Notes under the pieces: generated by a model | Databases searched by the model: none | What the model was told of the DNA's origin: nothing | Seen by the model: the letters and a program-made list of their open reading frames with translations, nothing else | Translations under genes and position numbers: made by a program | Shown: positions 32,058 through 59,600 of the stretch, one piece after another | How positions within the stretch are numbered: position 1 is the first letter of the stretch | How the letters are laid out: every line of letters begins with the position of its first letter | Assembly: GCF_023343835.1 (NCBI RefSeq) | Contig: NC_064439.1 | Location: 22,570,933-22,634,932 of the forward strand | Direction of reading: 5' to 3' | Source of the DNA: Lagopus muta | Taxonomy: Eukaryota; Chordata; Aves; Galliformes; Phasianidae | Length of the DNA: 64,000 nucleotides

Positions 32058-35000
32058 TTACAGTTTACGCTTTTCCTGGAAGGTCCTCCTTTCAAATGCC
32101 ATACTGCTCTGTTAAATCAGGAGAAAAATACAAGTTTTTTTCTCAGTTAACTAGAACATTTACATTTAGTTAGAAAAAGAGGGCCAACTGAAATGTATAA
32201 GTAGTGAAACAATACTTTGTAGCATGGAAAAGCTAAATCCAGTATCATTACTGTCATCAAGAAATTGATCACAGTGTTTGGAGTTAAAACCACACTAGGA
32301 AAGCTTGTGAATTCTGAGCTTTCTTCACGCTCAGAAGTGCTCATAGCTGAAATCTGTTGATTTTTGGGGATTTGGCAGGGTATATAAACAGAGTTCTTTT
32401 TAAAAAAGGAACTAGAGACCTCGTAAAAAGGTACCATTGGGTAGGGTGCAGAACAGACACACAAACAGCGGAATCAAGAAACTGACTCAGTTTCCTACTT
32501 GTTGCCACAAGTGGCTGGAATTGTAGCCCTGATTTACCACCAATTCTGACAAAAAGCAAATCATTTTCCTGGGCTGATTGGTGAAAGTAAATGCTGTTAA
32601 GGAACTCTTCAAAACTTTCCCCTGATAGAGAAAAATAGAAGTACTGACCCTGGGTCACTGAAAGTCTACTGACAGCCTTTTAAAATGTGAGGTTTTGAAA
32701 ACAGCTACTGTTTGGTGACCTGAGATAATCCAATAAACTGCAAGAGACTGATCTCATTTTCTTAGCCTGGGAGGATGCTTACTGAGAATCATTTATTGTA
32801 TTGCTGCCACAGCACAGGCAAGTGGCACGACATAGTATGTTTCAATGCTCCCTGGTATCAATGTTTGACTGTATCAGGAAATGTGTACTGTGACAGGCAG
32901 ACATGAACTCAGAAAATCTCACAACTGAAGCACCAGATGAATTCAGCAAGCTTCATACAAAGACAGTAAATACCATAATTTGAACATATAGTTAAAAATA
33001 GTAAGAAGATAGTTTTTTTTTAACTGAAGGCTGATGTACCTTTATGTCTGGCAAACATGGTCCAAAGGCTTCTAAGAGAAGATTTTCATTTTTGACAGCT
33101 TGTTCAAAGTCCGCAAAAGAAAGTTTGCCATCATGGTCATGGTCCTACACAAGGAGAAGTCCTTAGCAAAGTATTGTAGTAATTGCCTGTTTACTTCACA
33201 GATATTTCACTCGTGGATTTTTTTTTTAATGCAAAAATCTTCCTTGGGCCATCAGTCTGCTCAGACAAGATCTGAGCTACAGTAAGCATTTATTTAATCC
33301 TCATAAAGTAAAGGCCTTAAGTAAAAATCAATAATAATAGATTTTTTTTAAAAGGTGCACTATGACTATTATTCAAGGCATAGGGCCAAACTGAAATTCC
33401 TGAAGACCAGCCTCCTATGGGGAGCACAAGCTTGAGAGATGTTAAGTGTCACAATAGGAAAGTACTTGCCATTTTCTTCAGTGCTATGTCTACCAAGTCC
33501 TTAATTCCCTCATCAGGATCTTCTTCTGATGGTTGTTTGAGAAGGCTGTTTTTCAGCATTTGAAACATCTCCTCTCTTGAAATATATCCATCACCATTCA
33601 GGTCATAAACCTTAAAACAATCTTTTCAAAAGATAAAATTTAAAGTTCATACAAACTAGATCACCCATCAATAAAGCTGTTGCCTATAGACAGAAAAGGT
33701 GAATTGTATGTTGTGCAGCATATGTATTGAGCAACATTTAACATATTCAAATTAGATACTGGGAAAAGATTCTTCACCAGCAGGTGGTTGGGCCCTGGAA
33801 CACAATCCCCAGGGCAGTGGCCATGGCCGCAAGCTGCTGAAATTCAAGCAGCATTTGGACGCTGCTCTTAGACACAGGGTTTGAATTTTGGGTGGTTTTG
33901 TATGGAGCCAGGAGTTGGGCCTGATGACCCTTGTGGGTCCCTTCCAACTCAGGATGTTCTATGATTCTTGTACTATTTATGTATGAAATATACCTATCAC
34001 ATTTTGATACTGCTCAATTATTGCCTGTTTACCCATTATAGTTGAAATCTATTTCTTCAGTTCATAACAACGATAGTAGCTTACAGATCTTAACTTCCCT
34101 GAGAGTAGCTTTTTAGACCATAAATTAGGCTCTCGTTTAGAAACCCAACTTCTTGTGGCTGGGACCAGCTGTCTGTATCAGAAGGGCTTTGAACATACAA
34201 ATCATGTCCCAGTTACTTTAGAAACTGCTTTAGAAAAATAGAGGAAAAAGAATGAGTTGTACTAGCATGGAAAAAGCAACTGAAGTTTCTCTAAAGGCAA
34301 AGAGTAAATCTGCAACAGAATATTTTCAGCACAGGCATCTGACTAATGTATCTTGCAAATTCTTCTGCCTCCCTGAAATCAGAAATCTAAGACTATAATG
34401 CGTTTCAGTATCCTTCACAAAACTTATTTAACAAAACAAACAAAAGTTTTTACTTTGGGGACAGATTTTTTTTTCCCCTGCTGATGGGTTTGTACAGTAA
34501 AAAATCGTACCAGCATAAACTTATGATAAACACCACTGCGTGCCATCACACACCAGTATATCCTAGAGTGCTCACTGCAGGGCTGCATATTTTATGGCCT
34601 GTGGTTCTTCTGATGTTACATATCCTGGCACATATCCTAGTGGTGTGACATCCCAAGCCATGTTCCAGTGTAATGCTTTATGATAAAATTTGACAGCATA
34701 TTATGGATGGCTGATGCTGAAACCATGGAAACAACATGCTATCATTCTCCTTTTTCTATAATACTCCCCCTCCACCCCCAATCTCTTCCTCCCCCCCCCT
34801 GCCCCCTTTTGCTGCTTTGAAAAATTCTAGAGTTCCTGCATTTTTTTCTCTACCATCTTTCTCCATCATTACCCTGAAGGTTCTTAGGAATATTTTAAAA
34901 ACGGACTGAGTTTTTCCATCTATACTTCTGAACTGAGTAACTGCTAGAATCAATGTAACTGCTGCTTGTCCCCCTTGTGCCAGTACATGAATGCTGGCAC

Positions 35001-36641
35001 AGGTCTTGTTTGCCTGAGGAGGCTGTTATCCAGCCACCCCCTTCCCCTTAAACTACATGTTTACTTCCAGCTTTGTGTGGGAATACAAAAACATAAGTTC
35101 TGTCAAAACCATACAGTAGAACAAGCTTCAGTTCAAGAGATTTTCTGTCAGCAACACAGTAATACACAATTACACAATGATCTGTCTCAGAGAAATGGTT
35201 TCAGAAATCATTTTCACTGAACGCTACAGAAGAAAACTTGTCAACTATTAAACACTTTGATTAACTAATCTATTAAAATGAAAGTGATGTGTAATTCAAT
35301 ATTCCTGAATACTGTAATTGCCACTAAGTACTAGCATGTAGATAAACCTTACATTTAATCCTTTCTTCCAGTGTCCCCCGAAGAAACACCGACAAGCCTT
35401 CCACCCATTCCACCACACTGATGACATTATCATTGTCTCTATCGAAAGCGTGGAACACTGGAAAGGGTTATGAGATGCATTTTAAATTTATGTAATACAG
35501 AAACGCAAATAAAAATTTCCTTATGTTCAATGAAAAGATAAAAACATTTTTCCTCAAGCAGAGAAACACCTTCATCAAGTCCACAACAGAGCCCTCCACC
35601 AGCTGCAATGGCCACCAAGTCCTGCAGCCACAGAAGGAAGGACAGTGGCACTGCGCTGCCCTCTTCTGTCACGGCACTAAGGGTGTCTGGGACAGACATA
35701 TCCACACACAGCACCCCCGGTGTTCCTTATCTGCCAGGCCTTCCTCATGCAAGAGTGTGAGCCTTCCCAAACCATGGGAAAACCATTCTGAGTAAAGAAA
35801 TATACTCAGCAGCACCCTGCATGACTTCTTTGGCAGCCCCTACATGGCCGAGACAACAATCCTTTGTCCAGGAATGCTCACTGGGTCAGCAATGTACTTT
35901 TTTCCTCCCCTAAGGACACTTCAGCCTTCCACCTCCCTTCCACCCTCACACAGAGGTAGCAGTTGTTCGCATACAACTTTTCTGCTTTGTCAACCTCTTT
36001 CATAGTGGTCTAAGGGGTTTTCTTGGCAGTAGGGATCCACTATTCTCACTGGAATAAGAAAACAGACAGAAACTAGTTTCAGGTTTTCACGTAACCTGGC
36101 AAGTCTTCAAGGGAACTGTTGTAGAGATCGCTGTTCAGACGGGCTGGCCAAGGGCTGCAGAGGAAGCCCTCAGCCCTGCTGAGCCCGCCGACCTCACCTC
36201 TGTCCATGAGCGTGTCGTCCGTCATGCCGAAGGCGCGGTGCAGGGTGTCTCGGAACACGTTGTGATCGAAGCCGACCGCGGCAAAGCGGCTGTGGGACGC
36301 GCTCATCAGCGTGTCGAAAAGCCTGATGAGGCATTCCACTTCAGCTCTATTAACTGGGGAGCCGAAACACAAGCAAACCTTATCACCGAAATAGCGGAAC
36401 GGCGGCGCAAAGAGGAAAGCCGTGGGACACAGAGACCTCGCGCACTGAGCTGGCTCAGGGGACGCGAAAAACCGACATCGCCCGCACCTCCCCCCGGCCC
36501 CACGCGCCTTTCCTAAGGGAGGGGGCGGGCAGCGGGGCACAGCAAACGGCCCGCGGCCATCTCCGGCCCCGCGCGGCACTCACAGTGCTTGGCCGAGCGG
36601 CTCAGCGACTCCACCAGCTGCTCCAGCCGCTTCTTGCTCAT
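32058..36641 (-). CDS. EFCAB1/calaxin-like EF-hand protein (complete, 6 exons)
   Basis: Exons: 36641-36584, 36353-36198, 35457-35353, 33621-33470, 33144-33040 and 32108-32058; 627 nt, 208 aa plus TAA (human EFCAB1/CLXN 211 aa). Colinear with human CLXN: start [84 protein letters not shown]. Calaxin is the calcium sensor of the ciliary outer-dynein-arm docking complex. EF2 is D77-E88 ([13 protein letters not shown] where G is usual at loop position 6), EF3 D113-E124 ([12 protein letters not shown], canonical), EF4 D158-D169. The N-terminal first hand is degenerate, as in the family. The last exon tail (SSMAFERR...KRKL) differs from human. Intron 4 needs a GC donor (GCAAGT). Human 7q21.2 has no such gene here; human CLXN is on 8q. 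Whether this is the calaxin orthologue moved or a paralogue needs a genome-wide search. Confidence 0.92.
33757..33968 (+). mobile_element. CR1 LINE, 3' fragment
   Basis: Forward CR1 tail in intron 3 of the calaxin-like gene, antisense to it. It reads gattcttcaccagcaggtgg, gggccctggaacac and tgggcctgatgacccttgtg, and ends gttctatgattct. Confidence 0.85.
34764..34806. repeat. C-rich homopyrimidine tract
   Basis: About 43 bp of almost pure pyrimidine with several C runs of five to nine. It lies in intron 3 of the calaxin-like gene, so the transcript strand is G-rich. Confidence 0.8.
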
Positions 36642-36659
36642 GGCGGCGGCTTCCTCGCC

Positions 36660-36673
36660 GCTGCCCGGGCAAC
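36660..36673 (-). promoter_or_regulatory. X-box-like motif (RFX), proximal
   Basis: Plus strand gctgcccgggcaac; on the gene strand GTTGCCCGGGCAGC. The GTTGCC half-site is a perfect match to the RFX consensus GTNRCC; the second half differs by one base. It ends 19 bp upstream of the start codon, so it may lie in the 5' UTR. RFX binding is inferred. Confidence 0.5.
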
Positions 36674-36724
36674 CCGGGCGGGGCAGCCGTCGGGCCCGGC
36701 GCCGCACGGCGGGGCTGCCGGCTC

Positions 36725-36738
36725 GGCAGCCGGGTAAC
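36725..36738 (-). promoter_or_regulatory. X-box-like motif (RFX), distal
   Basis: Plus strand ggcagccgggtaac contains the perfect half-site GGTAAC (RGYAAC) with a weaker partner half. It lies about 84-97 bp upstream of the start codon, 51 bp beyond the proximal motif. Confidence 0.45.
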
Positions 36739-36899
36739 GCCCCTCGCGAGGAGATGGCCGTCGGCCCCGCTCGGCCCCCGCGGCGACGGTTTGCGCCCGG
36801 CAGCAGCGCTACGGCGCAGCTGCCGCCTGCTGCGTGTGCCGGCTGGGCAGCAGCGGGACGGCGCGGCTCAGGCAGGTCGATGAGCCCCGCTCTGGCCCA

Positions 36900-39167
36900 C
36901 TAAACCGCAGCTGCTCGCCCTTTCACTACACGCGGCACCGTGGCTTTTTTTTTGACGAGGAAAAGAAGATGCGAGAGGAGTCTATGTGTGGTTGTCTAAT
37001 GTATTGAAAACCAAAACACGTTCCATCGCCAACATGAAAGCGGCTTCGCTGTGAACTGACAAAGCCTGTAAGCTCCTTAATAGCTACAACTTCCAAAGCG
37101 CTGCAAGCGTTTGTGAAGCACACAGCTGACAACAAGGGCAGTTCTATTCAGACTACTAAAATGACATACCGGCCTACGGATGTGGAAGACTGTGGTTCTC
37201 GTTCCCATTTTTATTTCTTTCTGTTGCAGGTAGTTGCGTAAAAGTCAACAAAGGTATCACACAGAGCAGAGCATTGGATATGGTTCATTACAAACGGTTA
37301 CCAACACTGCAATGCCACAACTGAAAAACAACAACACAAAAGCCCCCAACCAAACCCCTACTACTTGCTGCCTTTACTGACACAACGGGGCGGAGGATCA
37401 GTAGCATCAACCAACAATAATATAAATATGCCATCTGACTATTTAGCGTACGACACTGCTGGGACTCAATGTTTGTATTTTCTAAGAACTCAATAGAAAA
37501 GTCAACCTCGCTGTAGAATGACAATGTCAAATCATCTCTCTCCCCTCAGTTTTTATTTATGATCTGCAGACTAATTATCAGCTATGAAAGGTCTTGAAAT
37601 CCTTGGCAATAAAATACTTCAATCGTCGGTATTTTAGAGGTAAGTTAGCAGTTAGCACCTGTGCAGTGGCAAAAGGGGTGGATCGTTCCTGTCATATCCC
37701 TAGCTGACCACTCAGACAGATGGGTGGTTGTTAAAGGCTAAAGCAGGCACAGCCACGGGTACTTCAATGGAAGATACAAGGAGAATTTCATGTAAAAACT
37801 AAAATCTAACGGTTGCTTGTGTTTTCTTGCGTGCACATTTAATTTATAAAAGCTTATTTTCAATTCCTAAAGCAACTAATTTAAAATAAAACAGCTTTAT
37901 GATTTAGGTCAACATTCTGTAGCCCTCAAGTACAAAAATATAAATACAAACTGTTTAATCAGCATATTTAATGAGATTCTGGCAGTATGTTTTTTTCCTT
38001 AATCTAACAAGATGCGTCATGTAACAGGTCTGCCACTGAACTTGCTTAAGAGTAAAATCAGCTTCAATATGAAGCTGTTAAGGTATCAAAACCCTGCTTT
38101 TTACATGCTAAATATCTTCACAAGTGTGCACTTCAACACAGCAATGAACTTAACTGTAAGAATAACTAAATACATAGATGAAACTCTGCATGTGGAACAT
38201 AATCCAGAGAACTGGTTACAACAAATGATTACCTGCATTTCGTTAATTTAATAAAGGTACAAATCATGCAAAACAATCCAAAAGGTAATGCGAAGGGAAA
38301 AGAAAAAGCTACCGGAGTTTGCAAGAAGTGTTCAACTAAACCAAAATTACATTAAATAAAATAGGCTCATTTACTAGCACAGATCTATCGCTATTTCAAA
38401 GAAGCGGAGGTAAAGTCTTCTGGCTTTGAATGTCAGTTATACTGCAAAATGTCATTGCTCTTGCTTAATGCAGAAGCACATGCTCAGAAGCCCAGAACTG
38501 CTTATTCAGAAAAGGTCTGCTGACAATAGTTCTGGCCTCTCTGGAATCAGAGATGCTGCATGGATTAAAAATAGCAGAGACTTGCAAGGATCAAGGCAAA
38601 GGCACCCTATTCAGTTAGCCAAAATGGTAGCATTCCCTTTCTCATAAGCATGAAGACAGTAATGGGGCAATTACTACAAAGGCAGCATTTTATACGTTGT
38701 CATCAATTTCCCATTTTGTAAATGCCATTCGCAGACACCAGCTGGTAACTGTTTAAGTATAATATAAACCTACAAGATGAATTTGGGATTTTATCTGTCC
38801 TGATTTACAATTAAAGACTATTACTAATGCTTTAAAACATTACTTTAGGTATCTAAAAAGTTTAACTCTTACTTTCCAGTATTATACATCTTAGCTGGAC
38901 TACCATCTTAACTTGTTTCAAACATCCAACACTGCTTACTGGACCTTAATAAAAGTTGTACCTCGTGTATTAAGCAGCAGGCAATAACAACGGTCTTCCC
39001 CAGCACAGCTGCATCTGGCTGGCTACTGAAAGATTAGGAATATTTCTAGAACACAGGAAAACTCATGCAGTTTGGTAAAGTTTGTTATCATTTCACAGTT
39101 TAAATTTCCTTCAGTCATTGCACTTTTGTTGATAGTCTTGCTTTTGTTTTTGTTTTTGTTTTTAATA
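36900..39167 (-). other. Interval with the likely FAM133B 3' UTR
   Basis: No coding exon seen. Right after the FAM133B stop lies a (TTTTTG)n-type run at about 39139-39162. Candidate minus-strand poly(A) signals are AATAAA at 37553-37558 and 37210-37215, with several ATTAAA variants between; none can be preferred by eye. The rest is AT-rich unique sequence. Confidence 0.45.
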
Positions 39168-53609
<14,442 letters not shown>

Positions 53610-53959
53610 GGCGCCGCCGCGGCCCAGCCCGGGCCCCTTCCCCTCGCCAGAGAGGCCGCGCCGCAGGCGCCCGGCCCTGCTCGGCCCCGCGCAGCCGCTC
53701 GGCCCCGCGAGCGCCGATGGCGGCGGCCGAGCAGCGCCCCCTACCGGCGGATCGCAGCCGGAGCCGACCGCGGCACCGCCTCGGCTCGTGGGCGTGGGGC
53801 GAGGCCTCGCGGGGCCACACCGCGGGAGGGGCAGGGCAGCGCTCTTCGGAAGCGGCGCGGAGGGGAGCGGCGGAGCTTGGTGAGGTGCGGCCGCGGCTAC
53901 GAGTTGGCGCCGGCCCACCGTCGTGGGAGAGCTGGGGACCGGGGAAGGCTGAAGGGAAA

Positions 53960-56430
53960 TCGGAGCGTGGGGTGCGTTGGTGCCCTGGGATGTGGAACGT
54001 GGGGAGCCCATCTGCACTGAACACCTCGGAGGAGGGGAAGGTGCCGTTGCGAGGTTTTTTTCTCCTCTTGACCTACCTAGTGGTCGCTTGGAGGAGTCGC
54101 TTCGGTTTCCTGAGGTGTACGCTGAGGTGCCCTGACTGTGGCGGCCTGTCCTGGTACAGTGCTCTGCGGAGCGGGGTCTGCTGACAAAGGGAGAAGAAAA
54201 GGAGAATAAGTGCTCAATCGTTACTTATTACCTCTCTGCTTCCCTGGCAAACCAAGGAATTCTGTAGTGTGGTGCCCGAGAAGCCCGTCAAAGACATGAG
54301 CAGCAAAACTTCTTAAAACATATGGAGGAAAAAACAGCATTAGCAGAGAGAGATCATGCTCTTCACGGTGCGGCCTTGCCCTGCATGCCTCCTCAGCCTG
54401 GTCCCCTGGGCAGGCCCTCACCAGCCAGCCCGGGGCTCACGGTGCCTGGCAGTGTGTTGGGGTCTGGGCACAGGTCTGGCCATGCTGCTGTCACCACACA
54501 CCAGGTATGGGGACATGGGTCTGGCTATGGCACTGCAGGCTGTGCCCAGTGCCGGAGGACTGGGAGCACCACAGCCTGACTTGAGGCCATGGCAGGGTGT
54601 GAAGTTGTGGCTGACAGCCCCAGAGCAACTTGGTGCATTTTGGTGACACTGCCATTAGCTCTCCTGCTGGCTTGGGAGCAAGGAAACACATCCAGCCAGA
54701 GGGGGTGCCTAAAAATGGGTGACAGTACGTACAGGAAAGGCTTCTGGGTGACAAGAGGCTGAAAGGTGCCTGTGTCTATAGAACACAAAAAAAGCAACAC
54801 AGCCATTGGGTGTAAAGTGATGAATACTGCAAATCTTGCTGTGTGCCAGTAACTGACAGACAAATGAGAGTTACACATTTAAATCTTTTAAAATGAACAT
54901 TTGCTTCAATGGTGCAACGATACGTGGTGTCGTTAGGTAGTTCTGAGGCAAAGAAGATGACAACATTTATGAGAATAATGAAAACTGTATCATATCACTC
55001 GTGCTATTTCTCTGTGGTATTTTGCTTAATGGACAAAATTTTATTTTGTCTTCCCTGGTTGAGTTTGATGAGCTTGGTGCAGCTTAGCCTCTCTCCCAGG
55101 TGAGGGCAAAGGAAGAAAATCTCCATGGGAAGAGGTTCCACAGCTGCCTACAACCTGCTGGAGCTCCTACTCTGCCAGATTAGCACTCTCAGAGATCAGA
55201 TGCTGAATGGAAGCTCTTGATCAGTCTGTTTATTATTTCTGTGTTTTTTCCATGTTTTCAACACATGCCAGCTGTAGTTGAGGTGGGTATGTCCAGCACT
55301 GCCCTCAGCACAGCCTCCCTGCAGCTGATGGCACATCCATCTCTGGCTGGGCTACTGCTGCGCCCTCTTACGCAGCGCTTCAAGGCTGATGTGGAATGCC
55401 ACATAAGGTAAAGGTAGCTGTTTTTGTTTAATGTCACATTGCGTCCAAAGTGTATATGCTGGTTTTGTAAAGGATTTACATGACTCCTTGTTGTTTCTAG
55501 AGGGCAGCAAAAAATTGTGGTTTTAAGTTGCAGAATCCTTTGTGTTGTGGTCTGGTCAGCTTTGCAGCCATCTCTGCCTAGAACTGTGACTAAGATGTGT
55601 CTGGGTCAGTTTTTACATACTGATGGCTCATTGAAGCCTTGTTAGTAGAAACTACTTTTATCCTGCTCTAAAGAGACTTAATGGTCTTCGCAGATATATC
55701 ACAGAATCATGGAATGGTTTGGGTTGGAAAGGGCATTAAGGATTAGCCAGTTCCATCCCCCTGCCATAAGCAATATGCTGAAACTTCACGTGAGCTGTTT
55801 GCTGAGGTGTTCTGTTGATTGGGTAGGAGTGGAAACAGGGGTTTTAGAGTTTGATAATGTGTCATATTGTTGAACTCCAAACAAGCACTTTTACCATTTC
55901 TGTGTACCAGAAATGTTACTGGTCTCATATCCATAGCCAATGAAGGAGAAAACAGTCAATGATTAAAGTGTGCTCAGGTTCTTAAAAGACAGAAGGTGGA
56001 AGTAGCAGCAGACATGAACACCAGGCCCTTCAGTGGAACAACTGGATTGAAAAAAATCAGGGAAAATAGCTGAATCAGTGCACAAGTTGCCTAGCGAAGT
56101 GAACTCAAACAAAGAAGATTTCAGTGAAGACAAACTAGTGCTGAACAGAGTCGCCTGGACAGCAACGGCAACAATTTAATGCCTTTGAAAGAAAAGGTGA
56201 CTTTTTTTTTTCTTTTTTTTCCTTAATGGACTTCATCCTATGGAAGCAAGGGAATAATTCAGTGGTCAGGAAAAACAAGGTAACATTTTTATAAAACCAG
56301 AGGTGTACGATGGGTTACTTGCAAGAGTGTGAACGTGCTTATGTTTCTGTGTCTGGCTTTGTGTGCATGTTGGGTTCATTTTCTGTAAGGCTCTGGGTGT
56401 AGAGGAAAACACAAAGAAGAAAAACTGGGA
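53960..56430. other. Intergenic interval upstream of FAM133B
   Basis: No exon recognised on either strand. It contains one short CR1 tail (55700-55768) and otherwise unique sequence. The overlapping 80-117 aa frames at 54.3-54.9 kb have no recognisable similarity. Confidence 0.45.
55700..55768 (-). mobile_element. CR1 LINE, short 3' fragment
   Basis: About 70 bp: atcacagaatcatggaatgg, gtttgggttggaaaggg and gttccatccccctgcca, the reverse complement of the CR1 3' end. Confidence 0.8.
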
Positions 56431-56632
56431 AACGGCGTCGCTACTTTTCTGTATTTAATATACAATACTTACTGCATTTGTATTCATTTTACATTTTTAG
56501 ATAAAAGAAAAATATAGCTAGAAAAGTGAAGTAAACTTCAGGAAAGTAGTTTTAAATACAAAACTAGTTTCTTGCCTTTTTACTTTCCAATAATTGGGGA
56601 ACAACTAAAAAGAACTTGACGCCCTGAACATT

Positions 56633-56638
56633 TTTATT
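56633..56638 (-). terminator. Candidate poly(A) signal of the gene to the right
   Basis: AATAAA on the minus strand with a T/GT-rich segment within 40 nt downstream (toward lower coordinates). It is the best 3'-end candidate left of the non-coding interval. Confidence 0.35.
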
Positions 56639-59600
56639 ATATCGATTTTCATACGGAACCCTCAGCACCCACAATAAATACACAACTTTGCTTTTCTTGC
56701 ACTGCCAGCAGCAAAACGTTCAGTTCCAAAGGACTGTAATTCTGATATAATACATTGACAACCTTCTGTGTGCCTTAATTTAACTCTGCCATATTGACAA
56801 ATGAGTATTTTTGCAGTCCACCATCTTTACAGACTTGTAAAAGCTAAAGAATATGTTATATGGTAAGGTGCATGCTTGGAAGAGTACGCTCCGATGAACT
56901 TCAATGCAGTCAATGTAAAGCAGCCCCAGCGAAGGGTGTTCCTAAAGCAGAAAGCCTCCCAGGGTGAGATCTGGGACACAGAGCAGGCATGCAGTGAGAT
57001 CAAAGGGCTTTGTCTGAAAGCTTGCAAAGAGAGCCCGAGAGCGTCCAAAGTGTCGGCATTGTTTCCCAGCCATTCTGTACAGCAGAAACATAGTTTTTCC
57101 AATGCGTATATGGTAATCAGCAGCTGTGCAAGAAGAGAGAGGCTGCAAGAGTTCACGTACAGCAATGGTGCAATATTTTTATTTACCACAGTTTGCGTTA
57201 TGTAACCCCTTGGTGTATATTTATAAGCACAAGGCAAGCCAGCAACAATTCAAGAATCACGGTTACGCCTTCCTGTACCTCTGTGGGTGATACTGTGTTC
57301 CACACAGAGCTGATCTTAATGCTGAACAAAAGAATGTAAAGAACACTGAATTATTAAGCACACAGAATAACAATAATGATGCACCTTTAATAGAAACAGT
57401 AACACACGCACCTTTTCATGTTTGTACCCTGATTAAAAGAACATCGTGAATTTCAAGTATGAAGTGATACAGTGAAATCATGTCCTGTGAGTAGGTATCC
57501 ACGGTAGTCTAGGTAGTACACTTTGCACCATAGGTAACTTTCCACCTTGCACAGTAAAATCCTACTGCCTTTGTAGGTAAAGTGACAGAGCTCAGCGGGA
57601 CTGCGCTGCCTTTCACCAGCAGTTACGTGTCCTAAGGTGAAGGAAGGAAAACATCTGAAACTGCTTTGCATGATTCCCTTGGATAATGAAACCCTAGACA
57701 TCTCCAGAGCACATGGCGTTACGAAAAGAACACAACAGAAGTCAAACAGCGTTAGATGCCCTTATAACTTCTTGATTTTTTTTTGTAAAATCATACTGAG
57801 AAATTAAGGCACTGAGGCAGATTTTGACATCAGCCTGGTGTAATAATACCAATGGATGAAGTTACTCTGGATGTGTCTCACAAGCTGTCCTCCCTGTTCA
57901 TAGCGTTCTGTAAACCGGAAAGCGCAAGTTTTAATATTGCCTTTTGAGACTGTAACGTGTCTTGCAGATTCCCAAAGCAGTATCCCAGAAGGGTTACAAA
58001 CAGGCCTCACTTTACGCAGTTCCGTTAACTTCAGTGGGATTTGTAATGTGGAAATAGGCACGCATGGGGTGTCTGAGCAGTGAGAAGTGAACCTTGTTTC
58101 TGGTACGTTTCTGCACCAGCATCACGCTTTACGTCACATATCCCAATGCCACAAGGAAGTGCACTTCCAAACTTTTGTATAAAAAACAAATGAATAGAAA
58201 CTGTGAGAGAAATAATATTAACTAAATAGTTTTTGTCGCATTACCATTTATATAACATTCTTGCTGATTTATTAAGCTTAAGTATCCATATAGACCTGAG
58301 CTGCCTGACACTGGAATTTGTAGATTTGCATGGTGAAATTCTTGGTTTAAATTAATTGTAGTCAGTGGAGTTACAAAAAGAGTAGATCACGCTGAATGAT
58401 TTTAATTACTTTGAAACTCCAATCCTATTTCATGCAATTGTCCACGCACACACACAAAAAATACCAACATTTGCTGCCTTTGTGCTTTTGTATAGTCAGC
58501 AATCTTTTCTCAAATCCAGATGGGCAATTTGATTGTTGCAACAAATGTACTTCGGTTACAAGGCCCCACACAAACGTGGCCCCTGGTTTCAGCATCTGGA
58601 ATCTACAGATAACTGCTGGAACGACTACAGACAAGATAAAGCCAAAGGCGGCCTATGTAATATTTTCTAATCGTAATTTTTCAGACAACCATCCCCCACT
58701 ATGTATAAAATTAGCTCTACCATAGCATTTCAAAGTAATCTGCTTATTCTTTTACATATTAAACAAAATACCCTAAAGCATAAAAATACTACATCTGAAC
58801 ACACATACTATTCTAAGTACAGTATGAAGCTTATTTAAAACTTGTTTTTTGACTGATCTAGCTCTCTGCCTCTCTATGGAACTAGCTTCACTTCAACAAC
58901 AAAAATGTACACGAAATGCAAATACATTATTAAGCAGCAAGACTCGACACATTTTTTGGCAACTACCCTTTCACAGGACTAGTGTGTTTTCCTAAGAAAT
59001 AATATACTGAATTACAATACGAATAATTTAGGTTAATGTCAAATAACTTGCAGATATATGTGTTCATATCGTCAATAAACACAGACCCCACTTCTGGGTG
59101 TCTTGGTGCTGCTATTAACCATGCGTCCTCACAACTACCATCAGTTACTAAACGAAAGCCCTTCTCTGCAAACACTTCTGCGAGCAACTCTGCCCAAATG
59201 AGAAGCCCCTCTCAGCTCTGGGACTGCCCAGCTGAGGCGTGGGATTCCTGTGTTTACCCATTCGGGCCTTCAGACCAAAGAATATCAAGCTAGTGAGGAA
59301 ATACAAACACATGCTGTTACAAAAAAGGAGACAGACATACCGACGAAAGCACTCCGTGATGCTTTCAGGAGTTACAATAGAAACAACAGCTCCAAAGTAT
59401 ACAGTTCAACTTCTAAAACCATTTCAAGGGTATACTTTAACTAGAGCATTCAAAGACATTATACTTTAAAGCTGTTCAAAGTAATGCAGCTAAATATTAC
59501 ATTAAAAATAAAACCTATACAAGATTCAATGGCAGAAATAGACCACTTAACTGAAATGGAATGAAACGGACCATAAATATGTTGATCTGAATGCTTGAGA

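Larger units (their letters stand above)
36180..36880 (-). promoter_or_regulatory. CpG-island promoter of the calaxin-like gene
   Basis: CpG-dense sequence covering exons 1 and 2 and about 240 bp upstream. No TATA box. Two RFX X-box-like palindromes are listed separately. Plus-strand open frames here are composition artefacts. Confidence 0.7.
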
